64,000 nucleotides of DNA, taken from assembly GCF_023078455.1 (NCBI RefSeq), contig NZ_CP095740.1, forward strand, positions 558,001 to 622,000, in the 5' to 3' direction. The stretch is from Luteibacter aegosomatis (lineage in GTDB: Bacteria; Pseudomonadota; Gammaproteobacteria; Xanthomonadales; Rhodanobacteraceae). This document shows positions 26,546 to 37,000 of the stretch, piece after piece. Numbering within the stretch: position 1 is the first letter of the stretch; every line of letters begins with the position of its first letter. The notes under the pieces were generated by a model that was not told the DNA's origin, ran no database searches, and saw only the letters and a list, made by a program, of their open reading frames with translations. A program made the translations under genes and the position numbers.

Positions 26546-27298
26546 ATGTCCGCTCAGAATGCCCACATTCTGGTGATCGACGATGCGCCGGAAGACATCC
26601 GCGAACTGCTGGTGGCCCTCCGGGCCCAGCCGTGGCGGATCACCCTCGCCACCACGGCGGAGCAGGGCTACCGGCGAACCCAGCTGCTCGCTCCCGACCT
26701 GATCCTGCTGGATGTGCGCATGCCGGGCATGGATGGATTCGCCCTGTGCCGTCTCCTGCAGGAACTGCCGCGCGCGCAGGAAACACCGATCCTCTTCCTG
26801 ACCTCGGCCGCCAGTGCCGAGGAGCGCCTCGAAGGCCTCAACCATGGTGCCGTCGACTACATATTGAAGAGCTGCGAACCGGCGGAACTGTTGGCCCGCG
26901 TCGGCATCCACCTGCGCCTGTCGCGGCGCGCGCCGGAGCCTGCGCCGGCCACCGACGTCTCGTCCACGCGCGACGAGGTGACGCTGCGCGCCGCAATGCG
27001 GCTGATCGGCCAGCGCCTGGCCGAATCGTTCACGCTGGAACAGATCGCCGCCGACGTGGGTACGTACGACAAGCGCCTCTCGGCGATCTTCCGCCAGCGG
27101 CTGGGCATGACCGTGTTCGCCTGGATCCGCGAAGAACGCCTGCGCCGGAGTCGCGAACTGCTGGCCGACACCTCGCTGGGCATGCAGGAGATCGCCGAGA
27201 CCATCGGCTTCCGCAGCGCGTGCAATTTCACCACCGCCTTTCGCGAACGCCTGGGCGTGACGCCCAGCCAGTACCGCAAAGCCGCCCGTGTCGGTTAG
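26546..27298 (+). CDS. Response regulator with AraC-type DNA-binding domain
   Basis: The 250-residue protein starts MSAQNAHILVIDD after an AGGGGG. A canonical receiver domain occupies about residues 5-120: acidic pair IDDAPED, phospho-Asp in LILLDVRMPGMDG, Ser/Thr in LFLTSAA, and Lys in YILKSC. The AraC-type double helix-turn-helix is at about 160-250 (FTLEQIAADVGTYDKRLSAIF, AETIGFRSACNFTTAFRERLGVTPSQYRKAA). It overlaps the downstream kinase gene by 11 bp, so the two are a cognate pair. It lies upstream of the giant adhesin cluster, a possible target. Confidence 0.93.
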   Translation: MSAQNAHILVIDDAPEDIRELLVALRAQPWRITLATTAEQGYRRTQLLAPDLILLDVRMPGMDGFALCRLLQELPRAQETPILFLTSAASAEERLEGLNHGAVDYILKSCEPAELLARVGIHLRLSRRAPEPAPATDVSSTRDEVTLRAAMRLIGQRLAESFTLEQIAADVGTYDKRLSAIFRQRLGMTVFAWIREERLRRSRELLADTSLGMQEIAETIGFRSACNFTTAFRERLGVTPSQYRKAARVG

Positions 27299-30200
27299 GC
27301 GGCTCCTGGCGGCGTGCTTCGTCGCCGCCGTCGCCGCCTGGCTGGCGCCGCTGCGCGCCGCCGCGGTGCAGTTGCCGCTCACGGTCTACGACCAGGCCAG
27401 CGGCCTGACCAGTCTCTCCGTGGTGCGCCTTCTCGACGACCACGAGGGCTTTCTCTGGGCCGGCACCGAGAAAGGCCTCTATCGCTTCGACGGCCTCGGC
27501 TTCAATCCGGTCGGCGCCTCGCGTGGCTTCCAGACGTCCGAAGTGGTCGGCCTCGCCGAGGACGCCGACGGCCACGTGTGGGTGGCCTCCCGCGCGGGGC
27601 TGCAACGGCGCGGGGACGACGGCGACTTCACCTGGGTCAAGCCCGGTGGCAGGACGCTGCTCGCCGATCGCGGCCAGACGCTGGCCGCCGACGATCAAGG
27701 CGGCATGCTCGTGGTGAGCGGGCATCGGCTGCTGCGTCTGGCGCGGGATGCCGCCGGAGACTGGACCTCGGCCCCCTTGCTCGCCGAGGCGCCGGCCCCG
27801 GACGACATCGCGGCGGTGCTCCATCGCAACGGCACCACGTGGTTCGGCTGCGGTCCCGCCCTGTGCCGTCTGCGCAACGGCGTGCTCAACCGGTTCGGCA
27901 CCGACCAGGGCGTGCCGGCCGATCGCTGGCTGGGCATCCTCGCCTCGCGCGACGGCAGCCTGTGGGTACGCGGCATACGCCACGTGCTGCGCCTGGCGCC
28001 CAACGCCACCGGCTTCACCGCCCACGACATTCCGGGGGGACACATGGAGGTGGCGGCCTCCAGCATCGACATCGTCGAGGATCGCGCCGGCCGCATCCTC
28101 ACCCGCACCGACAACGGCGTGGCGCGTTGGGACGGCGCCCGATGGGACGTCTTCGACACCGGCAGCGGGCTACCCGACGTGGGTGTCTCGTCGATGGTCG
28201 CCGACCGGGACGGCATGATCTGGATGGGTACCTACGGCCGTGGCGTCTTCTACTGGAGCAGCGCCGACGCGGTGGAGAACTGGACCTCGGCGCAAGGTCT
28301 CAGTGGCAGCCTCGTCTGGTCGATCGCCCGTGGCGAGGGATCCCCGGTATGGGTGGCGGGTGAAGCCGGCGGCGAAGTCGTCGAGCCGACCGACGGTCGC
28401 GCGCATCGCCTGTCCCTGTCGGTCGCACCACCTTACCAGGCGCATGCGGTCATCGCCGACGGCAAGGGCTCGATCTGGTACTTCCTCTTCGACGGGCGCG
28501 TGCTTCGCCACGAGGTCGCCGGCGGACGCACCGCCGTCGTGGCGACCTTGCCCTATCTGGTGCGCGGCGCGTTCCGCGACCGCGACGGACACTTCTGGGC
28601 ATACACGCTCGGCGGTCTCTATGAGGTGGACCTCACCGCCGGACAGGCGGTGCGCGCGGCGCCCGAGCTCATTCCCGCGACGATGTGCTCGGACATGGCC
28701 GAAGACGGCGATGGCCGCCTGTGGGTCGCGTGCAGTTCCGGCCTCTATCGGCACAACGCCCGCGGCTGGGCACGCGTCCGCGTGTCGCCGGACGAATCCG
28801 CCGGCGGTTACGAGAACGTGGCGGTCACGCCGGACGGGCGTCTGTGGCTGAGTTCGCTCCAGCCCGGTCTGCTGGAGGGTCGCACGGGCGACGCCGATGC
28901 GATCACCGCGGCACCGGTGTCCGACCCGCTGCTCATGGACACGCGCTTCTACTTCCTGCGCGCCGACCGTCGCGGCCGCCTGTGGGCGGGCGGCGGCAAC
29001 GGCGTGGACGTGCTTGACCACGGCCAGTGGGTACGCCTGTCGATGCGTGACGGCCTGCTCTGGGACGAGACCAACCACGGCGCGTTCTTCGCCGACGCCG
29101 ACGGCACGGTATGGATCGGCGCGCCGGTGGGCCTCACGCATGTGTTGGACCCGGACCAGCTGCTCGCGTCGCGACGCATCGTGCCGGTGCTGCTCGCCGC
29201 GCGTTACGGCGATGCCGACGTGGATGGGACCGCCGCCTTGCCCTTCCGCGACGCGGCCGCCTTCACGCTGCGGTTCGGCGTGTCCGGCAACAGCGCGGGC
29301 CATCCGGTGCGTTTTCGTTACCACCTTTCCGGCATCGACGACGGCTGGGTGGAAACCGCCCAGCGCGACATACGTTACGCGTCGTTGCCGTCGGGTCATT
29401 ACCGTTTCGAGGTCCAGGCCATCGACGTGAACCGGCGCGCGCGCTCGGAGCCCGTCGCGCTCGCGTTCACCGTGTCGCCGCCGTGGTGGCTCACGCCCTG
29501 GGCCTACGTGGGCGAGGCGTTGCTGGTGCTGGCCTTGATCGCCCTGGCCTGGCGCTGGCGCATGCGCCTGCTGATCGCCCACGCGCAACGCCTGGAAGGC
29601 ATCGTGCAGACGCGCACGGCGGAGCTGCGCCAGTCGCTGCAATCCCGGCGCATGCTGCTCGCGCACGTGGGCCACGACCTGCGCGCGCCCCTGGGCGCCA
29701 TCATGAACGCGGTGCGTCAGTGGCGCGCCGGCAGCACCGCGCGTGATTACCCGCAGATCATCGAGCGGCAGGTGCGCCAGCAGATGGCGCTGATCGACGA
29801 CTTGCTGGAATTCTCGCGCGGCGAACTGGCCGAACTGCGGCTGGAACCCGTGCCGGGCTACCTGCACGGGTTCCTCCATGACGTGGGCGAGCAGGCGGCG
29901 TTGCTGGTGGAACGCCATGGCAATCGTTTCGAGTGCCGCTTCGACGACCGCCTGCCGGCCGTGGTGGTGGCCGACTTCCATCGCCTGCGCCAAGTCTTGC
30001 TGAACCTGCTGGGCAATGCCGCGAAGTTCACCCACGACGGCGTCGTGGTGTTCCGCGCCGATGCGGTGCCGGAGCGTGGCGGGCACGTCAGGCTCGTCTT
30101 CACCGTCGAGGACACCGGCATCGGTTTCGATCCGGAAGCGCTGCAGTCGCTGCAACAGCCCTTCGCGCGCGGGGATAACGTCGCACAGCACGAAGGCAGT

Positions 30201-30773
30201 GGCCTGGGCCTGTCCATCGTCGTGCAGTTGCTCCAGCACATGGGTTCGCACCTCGAGGCCGAGCCGGGTTCGTCGTCGGGCAGCCGTTTCACCTTCGCGG
30301 TGGAGCTCCCGCTGGCGGACGAAAACGACCTCGAGGCCGAGCTGGCGCCTGGCGGCGACGTGGGCGAGGTGGACGGCGACGGCCTGACGGTGCTGGTCGT
30401 CGAACCTCACGCGCCCGCCCGCGCGGTACTGTGCGACCTGCTCGACGGTTACGGCTTCCGGAGCGTGGCCGTCGCCGATGCGACGGCGGCCATGGACGCC
30501 TTCCATCGCGAGGCGCCGGCCCTCGTGATGACCGAGCAACGCCTGCCGGGGAGCGACGGCTGGCGACTGCTGCACGCCATACGCCTGGCCGACCGGTCGG
30601 TGCCCGTGCTGCTCCACGCCGCCACGGCGCCCCGGCGTCCGGTGGACGGTACCCTCGACTTCGACGGCGTGCTGCTCAAACCGGTCACCGCCGCCGAGAT
30701 GATGCGTCGAGTGGTCCGGCTGACGGGCCTCGCGGGCGACGAAACGCGCGTTACATCGGAATATCCGGGCTGA
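27288..30773 (+). CDS. Beta-propeller hybrid sensor histidine kinase
   Basis: The 1161-residue protein starts at GTG 27288 with a signal/anchor (residues 1-26). Two-component-regulator propeller repeats fill about 30-630 (GFLWAGTEKGLYRFDG, GRLWVACSSGLYRHN). A Y_Y_Y domain follows (about 660-735, RFRYHLSGIDDGWVET), then a transmembrane helix (about 740-765). The HisKA box has His796 in AHVGHDLRAPLG; ATP-binding motifs are LLGNAAKFTHDG, EDTGIGFDP and GSGLGLSIV. The C-terminal receiver (about 1030-1150) has Glu1083 in place of the phospho-Asp (MTEQRLPGSDGW) and a reduced acidic pair (VVEPHAP), so it is probably non-phosphorylatable. The sensing domain is periplasmic. Confidence 0.93.
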   Translation: MSVRRLLAACFVAAVAAWLAPLRAAAVQLPLTVYDQASGLTSLSVVRLLDDHEGFLWAGTEKGLYRFDGLGFNPVGASRGFQTSEVVGLAEDADGHVWVASRAGLQRRGDDGDFTWVKPGGRTLLADRGQTLAADDQGGMLVVSGHRLLRLARDAAGDWTSAPLLAEAPAPDDIAAVLHRNGTTWFGCGPALCRLRNGVLNRFGTDQGVPADRWLGILASRDGSLWVRGIRHVLRLAPNATGFTAHDIPGGHMEVAASSIDIVEDRAGRILTRTDNGVARWDGARWDVFDTGSGLPDVGVSSMVADRDGMIWMGTYGRGVFYWSSADAVENWTSAQGLSGSLVWSIARGEGSPVWVAGEAGGEVVEPTDGRAHRLSLSVAPPYQAHAVIADGKGSIWYFLFDGRVLRHEVAGGRTAVVATLPYLVRGAFRDRDGHFWAYTLGGLYEVDLTAGQAVRAAPELIPATMCSDMAEDGDGRLWVACSSGLYRHNARGWARVRVSPDESAGGYENVAVTPDGRLWLSSLQPGLLEGRTGDADAITAAPVSDPLLMDTRFYFLRADRRGRLWAGGGNGVDVLDHGQWVRLSMRDGLLWDETNHGAFFADADGTVWIGAPVGLTHVLDPDQLLASRRIVPVLLAARYGDADVDGTAALPFRDAAAFTLRFGVSGNSAGHPVRFRYHLSGIDDGWVETAQRDIRYASLPSGHYRFEVQAIDVNRRARSEPVALAFTVSPPWWLTPWAYVGEALLVLALIALAWRWRMRLLIAHAQRLEGIVQTRTAELRQSLQSRRMLLAHVGHDLRAPLGAIMNAVRQWRAGSTARDYPQIIERQVRQQMALIDDLLEFSRGELAELRLEPVPGYLHGFLHDVGEQAALLVERHGNRFECRFDDRLPAVVVADFHRLRQVLLNLLGNAAKFTHDGVVVFRADAVPERGGHVRLVFTVEDTGIGFDPEALQSLQQPFARGDNVAQHEGSGLGLSIVVQLLQHMGSHLEAEPGSSSGSRFTFAVELPLADENDLEAELAPGGDVGEVDGDGLTVLVVEPHAPARAVLCDLLDGYGFRSVAVADATAAMDAFHREAPALVMTEQRLPGSDGWRLLHAIRLADRSVPVLLHAATAPRRPVDGTLDFDGVLLKPVTAAEMMRRVVRLTGLAGDETRVTSEYPG

Positions 30774-30943
30774 TTTCACGCGCGGCGGCCGTCCGCCACG
30801 GCAAAGGTCATCCTCCCCACGATCCCCCGCCGGGCCGTCGCCGCCTTTGCCGGAGCGCCCGTTCGTCATGCCCGACGTGACGTAAGTTCCCATGAAACCC
30901 GCTTCCCCGTTTCATCGCTGAAACATAGGATCGCGATCAAGGC

Positions 30944-30959
30944 TGTGATCGTGATCACA
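30944..30959 (+). promoter_or_regulatory. CRP/Clp-type operator before the adhesin gene
   Basis: TGTGATCGTGATCACA is a perfect match to the CRP consensus TGTGA-N6-TCACA. In Xanthomonadales the CRP homologue Clp uses this site and, in Xanthomonas, is inhibited by c-di-GMP. It lies 92 bp upstream of the giant adhesin start, in a 278-bp gap otherwise without features. Confidence 0.75.
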
Positions 30960-31051
30960 GTTTCACGTCGATTTCGCCCTTCCTGAACGCCTTTGGCCTC
31001 GGGACGGCGGCGGTCGGCCCGTGTCGTGTCCGTCCACAGGCAAGGCGACCC

Positions 31052-34000
31052 ATGTCAGGGAACAAGTCCTCGAACCCCTTCCGTCCGCGTACCCACCGCT
31101 ATGCGCTGGAACCTCGGCAGATGTACGACGGCGCGGCGGTCGTCGAAGCGAACCGCCACGTCGATGCCGCCCAGTCGGCCCAGGACGCGGGCAAGTTCCA
31201 GAGTCCGGCCACGGAACAGCCTGGCCAGGCGGCACCGACGCCGCATGTCGAGGCACGCTTGTTCGTGGCGGCCGTGTCCACCGATTCGACGGTCACCACC
31301 GCGAGCAAGGGGCTGACGGTGGCCGAGCCCAGCTCGCTCAATGCTCCCGGCGCCGACCGCGGCACGCTGAGCGGCTGGACCATCGCCGGCGCGTCCGGCG
31401 ACCCGGTCACCGTGACCGCCCGGGTCGGCGACGCCACCAAGGGCACGCTTCTTTCGTCCGGCGGCGGCACCACCAGCGACCAGGGCGCCAGCTACACCTT
31501 CAGCGGTACCCGCGCCCAGGCCACCGCGTGGCTCAACCAGCTCACCTTCGTCGCCGCCGACACGGAGCTGGGCCTTACCGCCGCCAAGACCACCATCGAC
31601 GTCACGGTGAACGACGGCCAGGCGCACACGCATTCGCTCGACGTGACCATCACGCCGTCGAACGATCCCGTGTCGGTGGCCGATGCCACCTTGACCGTGC
31701 CGGAAGTGGACGCGTCCGGCGGGCGGAGCGTCACCGTCATCGGTACGGATACGCTGGCCGCGCACGACCCCGAAGTGGACGTGTCGGGCACGCAGACGCC
31801 CGACCAGATCGTCTACAGCGTGACCGGCCTGCCGCAGTACGGCTACCTCACCCTCGATGGCAATCGCCTCGGCGCGGGCTCGATCTTCACCCAGCAGGAC
31901 GTGATCGACGGCCGCGTGGCCTACGTGCATACCGCCACGGGCGCCGACCAGGACACCGCCGACGGCTTCGATGCCCGGGTGAACGACGGCGCCACGCCGC
32001 TGGACCGCTCCGATACCGTCCACGTCACGTTGAACATCGCCCCCGTGAACCAGGCGCCGACCATCGGCGGCGAGGGCATGGTCTACGAGGGCCAGCCGGC
32101 CAACGCGCACGACACGGGCAACGTCGGCCAGTACATCGTGGCCGATACCGGCGGCGATCCGCAGGACTCGGCGCTCACCGTCACCATCACCTCGCTCACC
32201 ACGCACGGCACGCTGTACTTCAACGGCGTGGCGGTCACCGTGGGCCAGACGTTCGACTATTCGCAGCGCAACCTGCTCACGTACGGCAACGACGGCGCCG
32301 AGAACATCGCCCAGGACAGCTTCGGCGTGAGCGTGAGCGACGAAGGCGGCGGCACCGGCACGAAGGGCACGGGCACCGGCACGATCGTCCTCGACATCGC
32401 CGCGGTGGACGACGATCCCGTCTTCGACCGTGGCAGCACGCGCACCGCCACGGTCACAGCCGGAGGCGAGGCGCCCGCGGGCGCCTACGCGGTGACGCTC
32501 ACCACGCAGATGATCGGCGCGTCCGACGTGGACACGCCGGACCGTAACATCAGCTTCATCACCAGCCAGGCGGGTCTCACCCACGGCTATCTCACGTTGA
32601 ACGGCCAGCAGTTGAAGGACGGCGCCACGTTCACGATGGACGACGTGCGCAACGGCCGCGTGCAGTACGTGCAGGTCTCCGGTGCCGCCGCGGGCGATCA
32701 GGACACCTTCCACTTCCAGGTGGTGGACAACACGACGGCGCTGCGTTGGAACGCCGACGGCAGCACCTTTACGCGCATCGGCGGCGATTACACCGGCGGC
32801 ACGCCGACGGACACGCTGAACGATTTCGTGTTCACCATCGACCTCGCGCCGACGTCCGCGGGCAACGCCGGCCACCCCGCCGCGCACGATCCGCAGATCG
32901 CCGAAAGCGCTTCCGACCACGCCGGCACCGACCAGCAGGGCAGCACCCTGGGCCAACTGGACGAAGGCGGCAACCTCGTCATCCAGGGCACCACCACCGA
33001 CGGCCAGCCGACCGACGTCGCGCATGCGCCGTTCCTCAGCTACACGGCCACGGGCGTGGACCCCTCGCAGGTGGTCTACACCTTCCTGGGCTTCACCAAC
33101 GACGCGGGCATCACCACCGTCGCCGGCACGCTGCAGAAGCACGTGGGCAACGCGTGGGTGAACGTCGCCGAGTTCGGCACCTTCACCCAGGCCGACCTCG
33201 ACGCCGGCAACATCCGCTTCCAGCACAACGGCGACAGCGAGAATTTCCACGTCAAGGCCAACTTCTCGGTCAGCGCGGGCCTCATCACCACGCAGAACGG
33301 CCAGCCGACGGTGGACACCTGGACACCGGCGTTCGACATCTACATCCGGCCGACCAACGACCTGCCCACCGTCACCGGTTCGTCGAACACGGTGATCGCC
33401 GAAGGCGAGACGGCCTACATCACGCGCGGCCAGCTCGGCCTGGGCGATCCCGACGATGCCACCAGCCAGAGCTGGCTCGAAGGCACGCCCACGCTGCACA
33501 ACGGCGATCCCAACTTCGCCGACAACAACGACGCCACGGGCGCCAACGCGCTGAAGTTCCTCATCACCAGCCTGCCGCCGGGCGGCAAGCTGCAGTTCTC
33601 CACCGACGGTGGGCAGAGCTGGCAGGACGTGACCGTGAATACGCAGCTGGACGCATCGATCATCACCGACAGCGCGGGCACCACGGGCCTGCGTTTCGTC
33701 AGCAACGGCTCGGAAGTGCGCAGCGCCAGCTTCACCGTCGAGGCGCAGGATCGCTGGGGCGACCGTTCGGCGAGCCCGGCCACCGTCACCATCCAGATCA
33801 CCAACGTCAACGACGCGCCGCAGATCGCGAAGGACCCGACGCAAGCCGATCCGGTGGCGCCGCAGGATTCGCCGAACAACATCGGCGGCGCGTCGGTCAA
33901 CGAACCGCTCACCCTGCCCGAGGGCGGCTACGCGCAGATCACCACGGCGATGCTCCAGGCCTATGACCCGGACAGCACCGGCACGCAGGTGCAGTACGTG

Positions 34001-37000
34001 ATCACCAGCGCGCCACAGCACGGCAGCGTGGCGTTCTCGACCGACGGCACCCACTTCCACGTCCTCGGCAAGGGCTCGTCGTTCACCCAGGCCGATGTCG
34101 CCGCCGGGCACATCTACTACCTCAACGACGGCAGCGAGCCGACCAGCGGCGGTTATCCGTCCACGCCGGACGACTCCTTCGGCTTCACCCTGTCCGACGG
34201 CGACAAGGAGCAGACGGGCAACGCGTTCTGGATCTACACCACGCCGACGAACGACGCGCCGGTGGTCAAGGCACCCACCGGTCCCATCGACATCGACAGC
34301 GCCGATCCGGCCAACAACAAGGTGCCGGGCTTCAGCGTGTCCGATCCGGATCTCACCGACGGCATCGGCGCGGGCGAGACCGACGCCATGCAGGTCACCG
34401 TCCGCCTGCTCCATGCCGACGGCACCGCGTTCGCCGCGGGCGAGTACACGACCGATGGCGTGGCCATCGGCATCGCCGGCGGCAGCGGCGTGACCATCGA
34501 CGCCGACAAGGACGGTTCGGGCGACTACCTCGTGCTGACCGGCACGCGCGCGCAGATCAACGCCGCGCTGGCGGGCCTTTCCGTCACCTTCGGCAGCGAC
34601 CTCGACGCGACGTACCAGGTGCAGGTGATCGCCGACGACCGCCTGCGCGACTCGAGCGGCGCGCTCGCGGGCGGTGCCAACGGCGGCCCGGTCAACCAGT
34701 CCGACGAGCCGGGCACGGGCACCGGTGGCGTCAGCTCGCCGGTGGATGCGAACAATTACGACTGGTACGCCGACGACGTGCCGTCCGACAGCGGCAATCT
34801 CTCCGCCGCCACGGTGGACATCCGCGCCTCCAGCGTCAACGAACCGGCGACCATCGGCGGCCCGGGCTCGGTCGTGCCCGTCTACGAAGACCAGCCGACC
34901 CACATCGGCGGCGGCTTCACCGTGAGCGATCCGGAATCGGCCGCGTTCGACACGCCGGTGACGGTGACGCTCTCCGTGCCCAGCGGCACGCTGGGCATCG
35001 GCGGCGCCGGCATCCAGACCAGCGCCAGCGGCGCGGGCGGCCAGGCGGTGACCATCGCCGGCGACGGCACGGGCGCGCTCGTGCTCACCGGCCGCGCCAG
35101 CGACATCGAGGCGTTGCTCAACGACACGACCAACGGCCTGACCTACCTCAGCGCGCGCAACGTCAACCACGACACGAACGGCGGCGACGCCGGCGACGTC
35201 ACCCTCACCATGAGCCTCGACGACACCGGTTCGCGTATCGGCGGCGACGTGGGCTCGGGCAGCGTCGCCAACAACCCGGCCGACGTGCACGTCGCGCTCG
35301 ACATCGTGCCGGTCAACGACGCGCCGACCGTGAACGCCGGCGGCGACACCGTGTACCTCAACGGCAGCACGCCGGTGGGCGGTTTCTCGGTGGACGACGT
35401 CGATTACGCCGACGGCGGCGGCATCGCCGCCGGCGAGCAGGATTTCATGCAGGTGACCGTGCGCGTCACCGATGCCGCCGGCCATGCGCTGGCGGCGTCG
35501 AACTACGCCAACATCGTGCTCGGCTCGAGCACGGCGGGGACCTCGGGCGCCACGGTCGACGGCACCTTCGACGGTACCGATTCGGCGCTGGTCATCCGTG
35601 GCACGCGCCAGCAGATCAACGATTACCTCGCCGGTCTGGAAGTCTCGATCAGCGGTGCGCTCGCCAACGTCGACCAGGCGTTCCGCGTGGAAGTCGTCGC
35701 CGACGACCGCCTGCGCGATCTCGCCTCCGGCGCGCTCGACGGCTCGAACGCCGCCAACGGCGGCAAGAACGACGGCGGCACCGGCACGCAGAACGTGCCC
35801 ACCACCGACATCGATCCGTACGCCGACGTGCCGAATGGCCTCGGCCAGAACGTCTCGAAGGGCTCGCGCGACGTCTTCCCGACCTCGATCAACAATCCGA
35901 CCGCCATCGGCGTCACCGGCGACAACGCGGCCGACGAGAACGCGGGCGACATCTATACGCTCAGCCACGTGACCCTGGCGGATCCCGACGCGGGCACGGC
36001 GGCCATCAGCGCGACGATCACGTTGCAGGACGGTTTCTCGATTCATGACGTGGCCGGGCATACCGCGTCGGGCACCTACGGCAACATCTCGTTCACGATC
36101 TCCGGCGACGGTCGCTCGGTGACCATCACCGGTGCCATCACCGACGTGCAGGCGGCGATCAACAGCGTCGGCATCCGGCTTCCCGCCGCGGTGGCGGGAG
36201 ACAACAACGGCCACTGGAACGGCACGTTCCAGGTGCAGCTGACGGTGAACGACAACGGCAATCACGGCGATCGTCCCAGCCAGGGCGTGCTCGACGACGA
36301 CCAGGCCCAGAACGAAACCGACGATCCGACCACCATCGGCGACGAATACGGCTACGCCGACGGCACGTCCAGCGCGCTGACGACCACGCGCGTGATCGAC
36401 GTGACCATCAGCGGCGGCACCCAGGTGCAGGAAGCGGGCCTTCACGACGGTAGCGGCCACCAGGGCGTGGACGGCACCGAGACCTTCGCGCTGTTCAACG
36501 ATCTGTCCAGCGTGACGATCGGCGACCCGGCCGACGGTGCGGGCCGTTTCGTTACCCTGACGCTCGCCCAGCTGCAGGACATCGCGAACGTCCCCGTCGG
36601 CGACCGCACGATCGCCACCGCCCATGGCACGCTCGTCGTCACGGGGTACGACTCGGCCACCCGCACGCTGACCTACCACTACGAGCTCACCTCGGCGGTG
36701 AACCAGCCGGGCGCGACCAGCAGCAACGAAGTCATCGCCATCTCGACGACCGACAGCAAGAACGTCACGGACAACGGCACGCTCACCGTGAACATCGTCG
36801 ACGACGTGCCGGTCGCGGTAGCCGACCAGAACGACGTCAACGAGAACGGCACGCCGACGACCGGCAATGTCGTCGGCAACGGCAGCGCGAACGACAGGGC
36901 CGACACCGTCGGCGCGGATGCCAACGCCGCGCCGGTCACCGGTGTCGCGGCGGGCAATTCGAACGGTGTCGCGGTGAGCGGTCGCGTCGGCACGGTCGTC

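Noticed and set aside
28170..30893. Long minus-strand frame opposite the hybrid kinase
   Set aside because: The composition is His/Arg/Gln-rich nonsense and the plus strand encodes a complete, motif-bearing kinase.
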